From assembly GCF_002796985.1 (NCBI RefSeq), contig NZ_PEKX01000007.1, positions 920,284 through 984,283 on the forward strand: DNA of 64,000 bases. The letters are read 5' to 3'. The notes below the pieces were generated by a model. That model made no database searches. It was not told the origin of the DNA and saw only the letters and a list, made by a program, of their open reading frames with translations. Source of the DNA: Pseudomonas sp. GTDB lineage: Bacteria; Pseudomonadota; Gammaproteobacteria; Pseudomonadales; Pseudomonadaceae. Positions 43,961-54,468 of this stretch are shown in pieces (position 1 is the first letter of the stretch; each line of letters begins with the position of its first letter). Position numbers and translations under genes: made by a program.

Positions 43961-46342
43961 ATGAACGCTCTGAACAAGCATCAACAGGACAAGGCAACTT
44001 TCCTGGAACGCATCATCTTCACCCACCGGCCGTTCGTGATCATCGCGTGCCTGCTGGTGACCGTCTTCCTTGCCTGGTCGGCAATGCAGGTGCGTCCGTC
44101 CACCAGCTTCGAGAAGATGATCCCGCTGCAGCACCCGTTCATCCAGAACATGCTGGAGCACCGCAACGACCTGGCCAACCTCGGCAACACCGTACGCATC
44201 TCGGTGGAAGCGGTGAATGGCGACATCTTCACCAAGGAATACATGGAGACGCTGCGGCAGATCCATGACGAGGTGTTCTACATCCCCGGCGTCGACCGCT
44301 CCGGCATGAAGTCGCTGTGGAGCCCGAGCGTGCGCTGGACCGAGGTCACCGAGGAAGGCTTCGCCGGTGGCGAAGTGATCCCGCAGACCTACGACGGTTC
44401 GGCCAAGGCTCTCGACCTGCTGCGCAACAACGTGCTCAAGTCCGGCCAGATCGGCCGCCTGGTAGCCAACAACTTCAAGTCGAGCATCGTCGACGTGCCG
44501 CTGCTGGAGGTCTACCCGGACCCGAAGGACCAGGGCAAGCTGATGAAGCTGGACTACCGCCAGTTCTCCCATGAGCTGGAAGAGAAGATCCGCGACAAGT
44601 ACCAGCTGCAGAACCCCAATGTGAAGGTGCACATCACCGGCTTCGCCAAGAAGGTCGGTGACCTGATCGATGGCCTGCTGATGGTGGTCGGCTTCTTCGG
44701 CATCTGCTTCGTCATCACCCTGGTGCTGCTGCTGTGGTTCACCAAGTGCGTGCGCTCCACCATCGCCGTGCTGTCCACCACGCTGGTGGCAGTGATCTGG
44801 CAGTTGGGCCTGCTGCACCTCTTCGGTTTCGGGCTGGACCCGTACTCGATGCTCGTGCCGTTCCTGATCTTCGCCATCGGTATTTCCCACGGCGTGCAGA
44901 AGATCAACGGTATCGCCCTGCAGTCCAGTGACGCGGAAACCCCGCTGCTGGCCGCGCGCCGTACCTTCCGCCAGCTGTTCCTGCCGGGCATGATCGCGAT
45001 CCTCGCGGACGCGGTGGGCTTCATCACCCTGCTGGTGATCGACATCGGCGTGATCCGCGAACTGGCCATCGGCGCCTCCATCGGCGTGGCGGTGATCGTG
45101 TTCACCAACCTGATCCTGCTGCCGGTCGCCATCTCCTACATCGGCATCAGCAAGAAGGCCGTGCAGCGCAGCAAGGAAGACGCCGTGCGCGACCATCCCT
45201 TCTGGCGCGCGCTGTCCAACTTCGCCAGCCCGAGCGTGGCGCCGATCTCCGTGGTCATCGCCCTGGCGATGTTCGCAGGCGGCATGTGGCAAGGCCATCA
45301 CCTGAAGATCGGCGACCTCGACCAGGGCGCGCCGGAGCTGCGTCCGGACTCGCGCTACAACCTGGACAACGACTTCATCATCCGCAACTACTCGACCAGC
45401 TCCGACGTGCTGGTGGTGATGGTGGAGTCCCAAGCTGAAGGCTGCTCCACCCACAATACCCTGTCCGCCATCGACGAGCTGGCCTGGCGCCTGGAGAACA
45501 CCCAGGGCGTGCAGTCGGCCATCTCCCTGGTCACCGTCTCCAAGCAGATGATCAAGGGTATGAACGAAGGCAACCTGAAGTGGGAGTCGCTGTCGCGCAA
45601 CCAGGACGTGCTGAACAACTCCATCAGCCGCGCCGAAGGCCTGTTCAACAGCAACTGCTCGCTGGCGCCCTTGCTGGTGTTCCTCAATGACCACAAGGCC
45701 GAGACCCTCGACCGTGCCGTTGCGGTGGTCCAGGACTTCGCCAAGGCCAACGAGAAGGACGACCTGAAGTTCAAGCTCGCCGCCGGTAACGCCGGTATCG
45801 AGGCCGCCACCAACGACGTGATCAAGCACTCGGAACTGACCATCCTGATCCTGGTGTACATCTGCGTGGCGCTGATGTGCCTGATCACCTTCCGCTCCTT
45901 CGCCGCGACCCTGTGCATCGTGCTGCCGCTGATCCTCACCTCGGTGCTGGGCAACGCGCTGATGGCGACCCTGGGCATCGGCGTGAAAGTGGCGACCCTG
46001 CCGGTGATCGCGCTGGGCGTGGGGATTGGCGTGGACTACGGCATCTATATCTACACCCGCCTGGAGTCCTTCCTGCGTCAGGGCCTGTCCCTGCAGGAGG
46101 CCTACTACGAGACGCTGAAGTCCACCGGCAAGGCCGTGCTGTTCACCGGCCTGTGCCTGGCGATCGGTGTTGCCACCTGGATCTTCTCGGCGATCAAGTT
46201 CCAGGCCGACATGGGCCTGATGCTGACCTTCATGCTCCTCTGGAACATGTTCGGCGCCCTGTGGCTGCTGCCGGCACTGGCGCGCTTCCTGATCAACCCG
46301 GAGAAGGTGCGTCAGAAGAAGGCATCGATCCTGGTTCACTGA
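43961..46342 (+). CDS. RND/MMPL superfamily transporter
   Basis: The 793-residue inner-membrane protein has the RND layout. One span near 25-43 precedes a periplasmic domain (about 45-230), five spans lie at about 232-400, then one span precedes a second periplasmic domain, and five spans end the protein (about 630-780). The MMPL-type motif GVGIGVDYGIYIY is present. Two periplasmic cysteines (AEGCST and NSNCSL) could form a disulfide. MMPL proteins usually move lipids or hydrophobic molecules. There is no membrane-fusion or TolC partner gene nearby; the propeller, DUF1329 and DUF1302 proteins may take those parts. Confidence 0.9.
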   Translation: MNALNKHQQDKATFLERIIFTHRPFVIIACLLVTVFLAWSAMQVRPSTSFEKMIPLQHPFIQNMLEHRNDLANLGNTVRISVEAVNGDIFTKEYMETLRQIHDEVFYIPGVDRSGMKSLWSPSVRWTEVTEEGFAGGEVIPQTYDGSAKALDLLRNNVLKSGQIGRLVANNFKSSIVDVPLLEVYPDPKDQGKLMKLDYRQFSHELEEKIRDKYQLQNPNVKVHITGFAKKVGDLIDGLLMVVGFFGICFVITLVLLLWFTKCVRSTIAVLSTTLVAVIWQLGLLHLFGFGLDPYSMLVPFLIFAIGISHGVQKINGIALQSSDAETPLLAARRTFRQLFLPGMIAILADAVGFITLLVIDIGVIRELAIGASIGVAVIVFTNLILLPVAISYIGISKKAVQRSKEDAVRDHPFWRALSNFASPSVAPISVVIALAMFAGGMWQGHHLKIGDLDQGAPELRPDSRYNLDNDFIIRNYSTSSDVLVVMVESQAEGCSTHNTLSAIDELAWRLENTQGVQSAISLVTVSKQMIKGMNEGNLKWESLSRNQDVLNNSISRAEGLFNSNCSLAPLLVFLNDHKAETLDRAVAVVQDFAKANEKDDLKFKLAAGNAGIEAATNDVIKHSELTILILVYICVALMCLITFRSFAATLCIVLPLILTSVLGNALMATLGIGVKVATLPVIALGVGIGVDYGIYIYTRLESFLRQGLSLQEAYYETLKSTGKAVLFTGLCLAIGVATWIFSAIKFQADMGLMLTFMLLWNMFGALWLLPALARFLINPEKVRQKKASILVH

Positions 46343-46364
46343 TCGACGGCATTAGCGGTAAACG

Positions 46365-46396
46365 AAAACCGCGGCCCTTGGGCCGCGGTTTTTTTA
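46365..46396 (+). terminator. Strong terminator after the RND gene
   Basis: AAAACCGCGGCC pairs with its complement around CTTG and runs into TTTTTTT (46389-46395). Confidence 0.93.
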
Positions 46397-46431
46397 TTGC
46401 TCTCGGTCGGGCCCGCAGCCGACAGGAATCC

Positions 46432-46455
46432 ATCGCGGACAGAGTCCGCTCCTAC
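46432..46455. repeat. REP-like half element
   Basis: ATCGCGGACAGAGTCCGCTC followed by CTAC carries a GCGGAC/GTCCGC stem and the CTCCTAC end shared with other extragenic repeats here. It is a single copy. Confidence 0.5.
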
Positions 46456-46466
46456 GGGTACACGCT

Positions 46467-47549
46467 TCAGGGATTCGACAAGCGCTGGATCGTCTTCACC
46501 GGCGTCCCGTCACTCCAGCGCCCCATGGAGAGTTGCGCTGGCCCGCCACCCAGGGCGTAGCCGCGATCCTGGCCGTAGAAGGCTGCATCGCACAACGCAT
46601 CGAACAGCTTCCAGGGGCCGAACCAGTCCATGGCATCCGTTGCCAATGCGTTGTGCGCTGATGGTTGGCCTTGTTTCAGGCGCTGCTTCACGCGCTCCTG
46701 CACGCGGTTGAGCAGCCAGCTGGAAGCATCGCTGGGCGGGTAACGCGGATCGAAGCGCGGCGCGGTCGGCGCTGCATGGTTGGCCAGCAGTGGCGGGCTG
46801 CCGTGGCGGTCGCTGCGCAGGAGTAGCAAGTCCTTGTCGCGAGCCGCGACCTGGGTGCTTTCCGAGTAGATGCGCCGGGCGTCATCGCAGGCGACTCGCT
46901 CGTCCTCGTCGCCGCACAGTGCCAGCAGCAGCGTGCCGGCGGGAATGTTCGCCAATGGCTCCAGCGGCACCTGCCGCCAGCGCGGGCCACTGCTCTTGCC
47001 GGGTTCCACGGCCATCAGCACTCGCGGTTTCGGTATGCCCAATCGCTGCCAGGAAGCTGACAGCCCGCTGGCGATCAGACCCCCGGCCGAATGGCCGACG
47101 TAGGCGACGTGCTCCAGTTCCGGCTTCACCTCCAGCTTGCCCGCCTGTAGATCGGCGATGGCGCGGCGCACGGAATCGGCGGCATTGGGCAGGAACGCTT
47201 CCGCCGGCGTCTTCAGCGTCGCCTGGTAGCGCGGGTAGATGAGGATGCTGCCACGCCGGACGATGTGCTCGATCCAGGCGCGGTACAGGTCCGGCTGCAT
47301 CACACTCCAGCCGTGGCTGAAGACCACGACGGGGGCGCTGGATGGGACAGGGCGGTCCGGGGTGAAAATCCAGTATTCGTTGCCCTCGGCAGTGAAGTGC
47401 CACTGGCGCACGTCGGCATGGGCGTAATTCGAGCCGCCGGGGCCTTGCAGCGGTTGGGTCGGCGGCAGCGCCTCGGCCGCGTTCAGCGTGCCGGCGGGGA
47501 TCAGCAGCAGGCTGACGGCCAGTGCAGGAATCAGCGGGTGACGAAGCAT
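46467..47549 (-). CDS. Secreted alpha/beta hydrolase (esterase/lipase-like)
   Basis: The 360-residue protein has a signal peptide (residues 1-25, LLLIPAGTLNAAEA) and an alpha/beta-hydrolase fold. The nucleophile is S154 in YVGHSAGGLIA, the oxyanion segment is VVVFSHGWS, and an Asp (LALCGDEDE) and a late His (DRHGSP) are candidate triad members. I chose the ATG at 47549, where the signal peptide starts. It is last in the minus-strand Bat run, 37 nt after batD, and may be co-transcribed. It is convergent with the RND gene. The substrate is unknown. Confidence 0.82.
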   Translation of the reverse strand: MLRHPLIPALAVSLLLIPAGTLNAAEALPPTQPLQGPGGSNYAHADVRQWHFTAEGNEYWIFTPDRPVPSSAPVVVFSHGWSVMQPDLYRAWIEHIVRRGSILIYPRYQATLKTPAEAFLPNAADSVRRAIADLQAGKLEVKPELEHVAYVGHSAGGLIASGLSASWQRLGIPKPRVLMAVEPGKSSGPRWRQVPLEPLANIPAGTLLLALCGDEDERVACDDARRIYSESTQVAARDKDLLLLRSDRHGSPPLLANHAAPTAPRFDPRYPPSDASSWLLNRVQERVKQRLKQGQPSAHNALATDAMDWFGPWKLFDALCDAAFYGQDRGYALGGGPAQLSMGRWSDGTPVKTIQRLSNP

Positions 47550-47586
47550 GGAGGCATCTCGGGCGAGGATGCCTGCAGCATAGCCG

Positions 47587-49230
47587 TCAGCGAGGGTAGA
47601 GCGGCGGCAGGCTGCTGGCTTCCGGCGTTGGCGGAGCGTCCGGATCGGCACCGGGGAGGGAGCGGATAGCGCGCCAGAGGTCTTCGCCCTGCCAGTTGCG
47701 GCCGCCCTCGCTGTCGCTGTAGAGCGCACCGTTGAGGCCATCCAGCGCGTCGGACAGCGGCACGAAGCGCGCCGCCATGTCGGCCAGGGTTTCCGGTTGC
47801 TGGCGGGCCCAGGCGTCCAGTGCCTGGCGGGTGGCGTGCGGGTCGTTGGCCTGGCTGGCGCGGCGTAGTTCGTCGAGCAGGGTACGGGTGCTCGGGCCGG
47901 CTTGCGCCACGCGGATGACCGCCGGCTGGCTGCGGGCGCGCCACCAGAGGGTGAAGCCGAGCAGGGTGGTCAGGCTGAGCAGCGCGCAAGCCAGCTTCCA
48001 GGGCCACAGCAACACATCGCTGATCACGGTTTCGCTGGCAACGGCGGAGCTCTCCGGGTGTTCCTCCAGCTGTGAGTTGGCGGCGACCTGCAGCGTGCGT
48101 GCCGGCAGGCTGGTGCGTTCGACGCGGTGCTCCTGGGTGTTCCACCAGACGATCTCCACCGGTGGCAACTCCACCGGCCCGGCCTTGTCGGCGATCAGCG
48201 CTTCACGCTCCTCGCGACTGCCGATCATGCCCTGGTCGCTGGCTTCATTGGCCAGCTGTGGCTGATCCGGGTAATGGCGCAGGCCCTCGGGCAGGGTGAT
48301 CGGCAGCGGCGGCAATTGTGCGCTGGAGAGGCCTTCCACGCGCAGCATGATGTTGCGGGTCAGCGACTCTCCGGCCTTGGCCTCTTCCGGTTGCGGGCTC
48401 CAGGTTTCGGTCAGGCTGAGCGAACGGGCGGGCAGCCACGGTGCGTCCTTGGGGTAGTCCGTCGGTTTAGGGTCGACCTGCAGCGGGATGCTCGGCGAGA
48501 CCACGCGTACCTGCTTGCCCGGCGGTGGGCCGAAGGGGTTGTTGTCCTCGTTGCGGCGTTGGGCGACCTGGGTGGCGTTGAAGGTCTGCCCAGGGATTTT
48601 CAGGGTGCCGCTGTTCTGCGGGAAGATCGCGTAGCGCACTTCGATCACGCCGTGGCGAACGCCATTGATGTTCTTCTCGTAGGTACGCGGTTCGCCCAGT
48701 GGCTCGACGCGGGCGTCGTTCATGCGCAGCGGGCTGAGGCTGCTGTCGTCGTACAGCGATACCGAGTGATAGATGCGCAGGGTCAGGATCACCTGGGCCT
48801 GCACCCAGCTTTGCTCATGGTCGACGCTGGCGTCGATGAATACCGGCGCGAGTTTCTGGCCCTCGTCGCTGTCCTCGGCCTTGAGGACCTCAAGGCTGAT
48901 CGGTTCGCTGGCATTGCCGCCCAGGAGGATCGGCGGGATTTCCACCTTGCCCTCGTTGCGCGGCTGCAGGGTGATGATCCAGCGCGTGGTGGCCTGGGCC
49001 TTGCCGTTGAGGGTGGTCAGACGGTTGACCTGGCGGGTGCCGAGCACCACGAACTGTTCGTCCAGCGGCTTCAGGTCCGGCTTGCCGAACAGGGTTGGGT
49101 CGTCCGATTCCAGTGTCAGTTCGACGCTCTCGCCCGCCGTCAGTTGCGCGCGGTCGACGCTGGCGGTGAGGCTGGCCTCGGCGCGGAACGCGGCGAGGCA
49201 GAGCAGGGTCAGGCAGATCAGCCTTTTCAT
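47587..49230 (-). CDS. batD: BatD-like oxygen-tolerance protein
   Basis: The 547-residue protein has a signal peptide (residues 1-19), Ig-like BatD repeats (ASVDRAQLTAGESVELTL and later AGESLTRNIMLRVEG), and one membrane span at about 410-435 ahead of a cytoplasmic tail of about 110 residues. BatD homologues work with BatA/BatB and MoxR in membrane-associated stress systems. Its ATG overlaps the stop of the upstream BatB/C gene by four bases. Confidence 0.88.
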   Translation of the reverse strand: MKRLICLTLLCLAAFRAEASLTASVDRAQLTAGESVELTLESDDPTLFGKPDLKPLDEQFVVLGTRQVNRLTTLNGKAQATTRWIITLQPRNEGKVEIPPILLGGNASEPISLEVLKAEDSDEGQKLAPVFIDASVDHEQSWVQAQVILTLRIYHSVSLYDDSSLSPLRMNDARVEPLGEPRTYEKNINGVRHGVIEVRYAIFPQNSGTLKIPGQTFNATQVAQRRNEDNNPFGPPPGKQVRVVSPSIPLQVDPKPTDYPKDAPWLPARSLSLTETWSPQPEEAKAGESLTRNIMLRVEGLSSAQLPPLPITLPEGLRHYPDQPQLANEASDQGMIGSREEREALIADKAGPVELPPVEIVWWNTQEHRVERTSLPARTLQVAANSQLEEHPESSAVASETVISDVLLWPWKLACALLSLTTLLGFTLWWRARSQPAVIRVAQAGPSTRTLLDELRRASQANDPHATRQALDAWARQQPETLADMAARFVPLSDALDGLNGALYSDSEGGRNWQGEDLWRAIRSLPGADPDAPPTPEASSLPPLYPR

Positions 49231-50984
49231 GGGGTGGGTTCCTGGCGCTGCTGCTGTTGCTGGTACCAGAACTTGCGGCGCAACAGCTCGGACGGATCGT
49301 CGGGAATCTGCCGTAGCCACTGTTCCAGGGCCTGGTGGCGCTCGTCACTCAGTGGACCGGCATCTTCCGGGTTGGTTTCCTGTTCTTCGCGGGCGTTCTC
49401 GCCGGGCTTGTCGCTCTGGCTGGCGGAGGGCCGCTCGGTTTCCTGCGAGGGATTCTTCGCCGCCGGTGCCGGCTGCGAGTCGCGTTCGCTGGAGTGCTCT
49501 TCGTCGTGCTGTTCGTCCTGCGGCTTGGCGGCCTGGGGATCACTGCTCTGGGCGGGGTTCTGCTTCTGCTGGGATGGCTGGTCGGTGCTACTGCCTTCGG
49601 GGTTTTCCTTGCGCTGGCGCAGCAGGTCTTCGAGCAGCGCCTTGTTGCGCTGGGCGGGCTCAAGCTCCGGGTCGCGCTCCAGCGCCTGGTCGTAGGCGTC
49701 GATGGCCGCTTCAAGTTCATTCTGTTTGGCCAGGGCATTGCCCCGGTTGTAGTGGTCGGCAGCCTCATCGCCCTGGGCGAAGGCCAGGGCGGCGTCCACG
49801 TAGTCGCCAGCGCGGTAGAGTGCCAGACCCTTCCAACGGAAGTCCTCGAAACGCTCGGCGGCCTCGGCGGGGTGCCCGCCATCGAGCAGACGCTGGCCCT
49901 GCTGGTCAGGGCGCAGCCAGAGGTCGTTGAACTCGAAGGCGTTGGCGTCCTGTGGCGGCGCCCACAGCAGGGGCAGCAGCGGCAGGCTGAACAACCAGCC
50001 GCGACGGCCGGCGCAGGCGGCCAGCAGGAGCAGCGGCAACAGCAGCCAGTAGCCCTGATCGGCCCAGCGCTGCAGGCGCAGCAGGGCGTCCTCTTCGCTC
50101 ACCTGCAGGCCCTGGGTGCTGTCCAGCAGGCCGAGGGAGCGCAGGTCGCTGCTGCTGGCGCGCAGGCGCTGGAAGCGGCCGCCCATGTCGGTGGCGAAGG
50201 CGCGCAACGAGCTCTCGTCCAGGCGCGGCACGAGGATGTTGCCCTGGTCGTCCTTGAGGAAAGTGCCGTCCTCCTGGGCGATGGGTGCGCCGCCGGGAGT
50301 GCCCACGGCGAGCAGCAGCAGGTCCTTGCCCTTGCCTTTGAGCGCCTGGCGGATGCCCTGGCGTTCGCGGGCGTCCAGTTCGCTGGTGATCAGCAGGATG
50401 CGGCCGTTGCCCTCTGCGCCGTTTTCCAGCAGGCGGCGGGCCTGGGCCACGGCGAGGTCGGCGCGCTGGCCAGGCTCGGGCATGATCGACGGCTTGAGGG
50501 CGTCGAGCAGGTTGCGCGCGGTGCCCAGGTCGTTGGACAGCGGCACCAGCGTATGGGCGCTGCCGGCGTAGACGACGATGGCGGTCTGCGCATCGCTGCG
50601 GGCCTGCAACAGGTCGAGCAACTTGCGCCGGGCCTGTTCCAGGCGCGTGGGCTTGAGGTCGGTGGCGAGCATCTGCGGGGTGAGCTCCAGCACCACCACC
50701 AGCGGATCGCTGCGCTCCATGGTCGGTTGTTCCACCTGCTGCCAGCTCGGGCCGAGCAGGGCAAGCACGGCCAGCAGCCAGGCGATGCCGAGGTAGATCC
50801 ACGGGCGGCGCTCGTGGCGACCATTACCGCCGGACAGCAGCCAGGGATGGAAGGCCTGGGGCAGCAGCAATTGCCAGCGCCCGGCGCGGCGTTCGCGGTG
50901 CCAGAGTTTCCACAGCAGCCAGCCGAGCAGCGGCAGCAGGAGCAGCCACCAGGGGCGCAGCAGGTGGGGCCAGAGGGCGCTCAT
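49227..50984 (-). CDS. BatB/BatC fusion: VWA domain plus TPR and acidic tail
   Basis: The 585-residue protein joins two functions that are separate in other phyla. N-terminal spans (about 10-28 and 62-80) are followed by a von Willebrand A domain at about 92-290, another membrane region, TPR repeats at about 370-440, and a long Gln/Glu/Ser-rich tail. The MIDAS site is degenerate: where BatA has DVSGS, this protein has ELTPQ (residues 100-104), so divalent-metal binding is doubtful. Both ends overlap neighbouring genes by four bases. Confidence 0.88.
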   Translation of the reverse strand: MSALWPHLLRPWWLLLLPLLGWLLWKLWHRERRAGRWQLLLPQAFHPWLLSGGNGRHERRPWIYLGIAWLLAVLALLGPSWQQVEQPTMERSDPLVVVLELTPQMLATDLKPTRLEQARRKLLDLLQARSDAQTAIVVYAGSAHTLVPLSNDLGTARNLLDALKPSIMPEPGQRADLAVAQARRLLENGAEGNGRILLITSELDARERQGIRQALKGKGKDLLLLAVGTPGGAPIAQEDGTFLKDDQGNILVPRLDESSLRAFATDMGGRFQRLRASSSDLRSLGLLDSTQGLQVSEEDALLRLQRWADQGYWLLLPLLLLAACAGRRGWLFSLPLLPLLWAPPQDANAFEFNDLWLRPDQQGQRLLDGGHPAEAAERFEDFRWKGLALYRAGDYVDAALAFAQGDEAADHYNRGNALAKQNELEAAIDAYDQALERDPELEPAQRNKALLEDLLRQRKENPEGSSTDQPSQQKQNPAQSSDPQAAKPQDEQHDEEHSSERDSQPAPAAKNPSQETERPSASQSDKPGENAREEQETNPEDAGPLSDERHQALEQWLRQIPDDPSELLRRKFWYQQQQQRQEPTP

Positions 50985-52015
50985 GGCTGGCGCTCCTTGC
51001 GTAGACGCGCCAGCCGGGCCGGCAGGCGCCACTCCTCGGGCGGCCAGAGGGTACCGATTACCAGGGCCACGCTGACCAGCAAGGCGAACAGCAGTGGCCA
51101 GCTGTACAGGGCGATGGCCGGGCGCGCCTGGGTTGGCTTCTGCTCCACCGGCTCGAGCCGGTCGAGGCTGTCGGAAATGCGCTGTAGTTCTTCGCCATTG
51201 CGTGCACGGAAGTATTCGCCGCCGGTGCTTTCGGCGATGGCCTTGAGTGCCGGTTCGTCCAGGTCCAGCCCGGGATTGAGGCCGAACAGCCCGGCCACGC
51301 CGCCCTGTTTCGGGTCGGCGCCGATGCCGATGGTGTAGACCTTCACGTGCTCTTCGGCGGCCAGCTTGGCAGCGGTCTGCGGGGAGATCTCGCCGGCGGT
51401 GTTGGCGCCGTCGGTGATCAGCACCAGTACGCGGCTTTCGGCCGGTCGCTGGCGCAGGCGCTTGACCGCCAGGCCAATGGCGTCGCCCAGGGCGGTGTCC
51501 TTGCCGGCGATGCCGATCAGCGCTTCGTCCAGCCAGATGCGCACGGTGGAACGGTCGAAGGTCAGTGGTGCCTGCAGGTAGGCGCGGGTGCCGAACAGGA
51601 TCAGTCCGACGCGATCCCCCCGGCGGCCTTCGATGAAGTCGCCGAACAGTTTCTTCACCAGGTCCAGGCGGCTGACTTCCGAGCCATCCCAGGTCATGTC
51701 GGCGTAATCCATGGAGCCGGAGACATCCACAGCCACCAGCAGGTCGCGACCGGTGGCGGGGATCGGCAGAGGCTCGCCGACCCATTGCGGGCGCGCGGCG
51801 GCCAGCAGCAGGCAGAGCCAGAGCAGGGCGAAGGGCGCCTGCTGGCGCCAGGCTGGCAGGCGCGCACGGGCGCGGCGGCCGGCGAGGCCTTCGAGTTCCT
51901 TGAGGAAGCTGACCTTGATCGCCGCCTCGCCGTTGTCGGCGGGCGGCAGGATGAAGCGCATCACCCAGGGCAGCGGGGCGAGCAGGAAAATCCAGGCCCA
52001 GGCGAACTCAAACAT
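50981..52015 (-). CDS. batA: BatA-like VWA membrane protein
   Basis: The 344-residue protein has an N-terminal span (about residues 5-22), a second near 62-74, a VWA domain with intact MIDAS (D97, S99, S101 in VDVSGSMDYADM; T and D in GDAIGLA and LITDGANT), and a C-terminal span. It should bind metal and partner proteins on the periplasmic face. The start overlaps the DUF4381 gene by 8 nt and the stop overlaps the BatB/C gene by 4 nt. Confidence 0.92.
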   Translation of the reverse strand: MFEFAWAWIFLLAPLPWVMRFILPPADNGEAAIKVSFLKELEGLAGRRARARLPAWRQQAPFALLWLCLLLAAARPQWVGEPLPIPATGRDLLVAVDVSGSMDYADMTWDGSEVSRLDLVKKLFGDFIEGRRGDRVGLILFGTRAYLQAPLTFDRSTVRIWLDEALIGIAGKDTALGDAIGLAVKRLRQRPAESRVLVLITDGANTAGEISPQTAAKLAAEEHVKVYTIGIGADPKQGGVAGLFGLNPGLDLDEPALKAIAESTGGEYFRARNGEELQRISDSLDRLEPVEQKPTQARPAIALYSWPLLFALLVSVALVIGTLWPPEEWRLPARLARLRKERQP

Positions 52016-52505
52016 GCTTGCGCACCCAGGTCTCCACTGAAGCGGCCAGGCCGTCGATGGCCTTGTCGTCCAGCTTGCACTCGCTGCGGTAGCCACCCTC
52101 CACCAGGATCATCCAGCGGGTCAGGCCCGCCGCCGGGCAGCGGGTGTCGAGGAAGGCCAGCCAGGCGCGGCCGCTCAGGGTGTGGCTGTGGCTGTCCGGC
52201 CAGCGGGCGCGCGACAGGCGCTTGAGCAGGCCGTTCAGCGCTTGCAGCCAGGGGCCGGCCGGCGCGCGGTCATAGGGGCGCGGCAGGCGCTTGAGTTCTT
52301 CCAGCGCGGCTTCGCGCAGCGGGTCCAGCGGCACCTCGGCGACGACCTTGGCCTTGCGTTTGGGCAGCCAGCGCTGGCGGTGGCGCCACAGCGCCCAGAA
52401 CAGCAGCGGCGCCAGTGCGGCAAGCAGCCACCAGCCTGGCGCCGGCGGCCACCAGGGCACCGCGGCGGGCTCGATCAGCGGTTGCAGCTGGTCGAGGGGA
52501 TTCAT
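52008..52505 (-). CDS. DUF4381 membrane protein of the Bat operon
   Basis: The 165-residue protein (MNPLDQLQPLIEPAAVPWWP) has one membrane span near residues 28-48, followed by a basic stretch and a cytoplasmic domain (RPYDRAPAGPWLQALNGLLK). This is the small protein normally between DUF58 and BatA. Its ATG overlaps the DUF58 stop. Function is unknown, and I infer a scaffold role. Confidence 0.88.
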   Translation of the reverse strand: MNPLDQLQPLIEPAAVPWWPPAPGWWLLAALAPLLFWALWRHRQRWLPKRKAKVVAEVPLDPLREAALEELKRLPRPYDRAPAGPWLQALNGLLKRLSRARWPDSHSHTLSGRAWLAFLDTRCPAAGLTRWMILVEGGYRSECKLDDKAIDGLAASVETWVRKHV

Positions 52506-53446
52506 TTGGCATATCCCCGCTGGTGCTGTTCCAGCAGGTTGCGCAACTGCTCCACCAGCTCTTCCTGGGTGGTCAGCGGCAGCAGCGGTACGCCCAGGCG
52601 CAGGGCCAGGCGCTGCCAGCGTTCGCGGCGGGCCTCGCCGAGAGCGCGGTAGGCCAGGCGCTGTTCGTCGATGTGGGTGTCCAGTTCCAGCTGCGCCGCG
52701 CCTTCCGCGAACCTTAGCAACCCGGCGGCGGGCAGGGCGTGGTCGAGCGGGTCGGACACCGGCAGCATCACCAGGTCGGTGTGCCGTGCCAGCAGGGACA
52801 GCTGCTGTTCGGCCACGTCGCTGAGCGCGCGTTCGTCGCACATCACCATGACCAGACTGCCAGGGCGCAGCACCTCGCGGGCGCGGCGCAGGGCCATGCC
52901 GAAGCCGTCGCCGCTGTGGCTCAGATTGGAGCCGGCAAGCAGGGCGTTGTTGGCGCGCACGATCAGGTTGAACAACTGCAGCAGGCTCTGTTTGCTGCGC
53001 CGTGGCTTGATCTCGTGGCATTCGCTGTCGGTGAACACCAGCCCGCCGATACGGTCGTTGTGCGCCAGCGCGGCCCAGCCGACGAAGGCGGCGGCGCGGG
53101 CGGCAAGCACAGACTTGAAGCACAGCCCGGAGCCGAAGAACAGCCGCGCGCTCTGCTCGACCAGGACGAATACCGGGCGCTCGCGCTCCTCATGGAACAG
53201 CTTGGTGTGCGGTTCCTGGCTGCGTGCAGTGACGCGCCAGTCGATGGTGCGCACGTCGTCGCCGGCCTGGTAGACGCGCACCTGGTCGAAGTCCACACCA
53301 CGGCCGCGCAGGCGCGAGTGGTGCAGGCCGATGAGCGGGCTGCGCCGCGAGGGTGTGGAGAACAGCTGGACTTCGCGCAGGCGGTGACGGATCTCGATCA
53401 GCTCGCCGAGCGAGACGGCCACGCCGGGCGCCAGGACGTTGTGCAT
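52502..53446 (-). CDS. DUF58 protein of the Bat operon
   Basis: The 314-residue protein has the DUF58 signature GRGVDFDQVRVYQAGDDVRT and IDWRVTARSQEPHTKLFHEE near residues 48-87, then a VWA-like fold lacking a clear MIDAS. DUF58 proteins accompany MoxR AAA+ ATPases. The gene begins one base after the moxR stop and overlaps the DUF4381 gene. Confidence 0.92.
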   Translation of the reverse strand: MHNVLAPGVAVSLGELIEIRHRLREVQLFSTPSRRSPLIGLHHSRLRGRGVDFDQVRVYQAGDDVRTIDWRVTARSQEPHTKLFHEERERPVFVLVEQSARLFFGSGLCFKSVLAARAAAFVGWAALAHNDRIGGLVFTDSECHEIKPRRSKQSLLQLFNLIVRANNALLAGSNLSHSGDGFGMALRRAREVLRPGSLVMVMCDERALSDVAEQQLSLLARHTDLVMLPVSDPLDHALPAAGLLRFAEGAAQLELDTHIDEQRLAYRALGEARRERWQRLALRLGVPLLPLTTQEELVEQLRNLLEQHQRGYAK

Positions 53447-53447
53447 G

Positions 53448-54407
<960 letters not shown>

Positions 54408-54468
54408 CGCGTGGATTTCCTGGACGAAGGGTGGGGCTGTCGGGGCGCCTACTTTACTGCATCGGCCG

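Noticed and set aside
43619..46339. 906-codon open frame antisense to the propeller and RND genes
   Set aside because: It is rich in His/Gln/Asp without pattern, as expected for the reverse of hydrophobic codons in GC-rich DNA.
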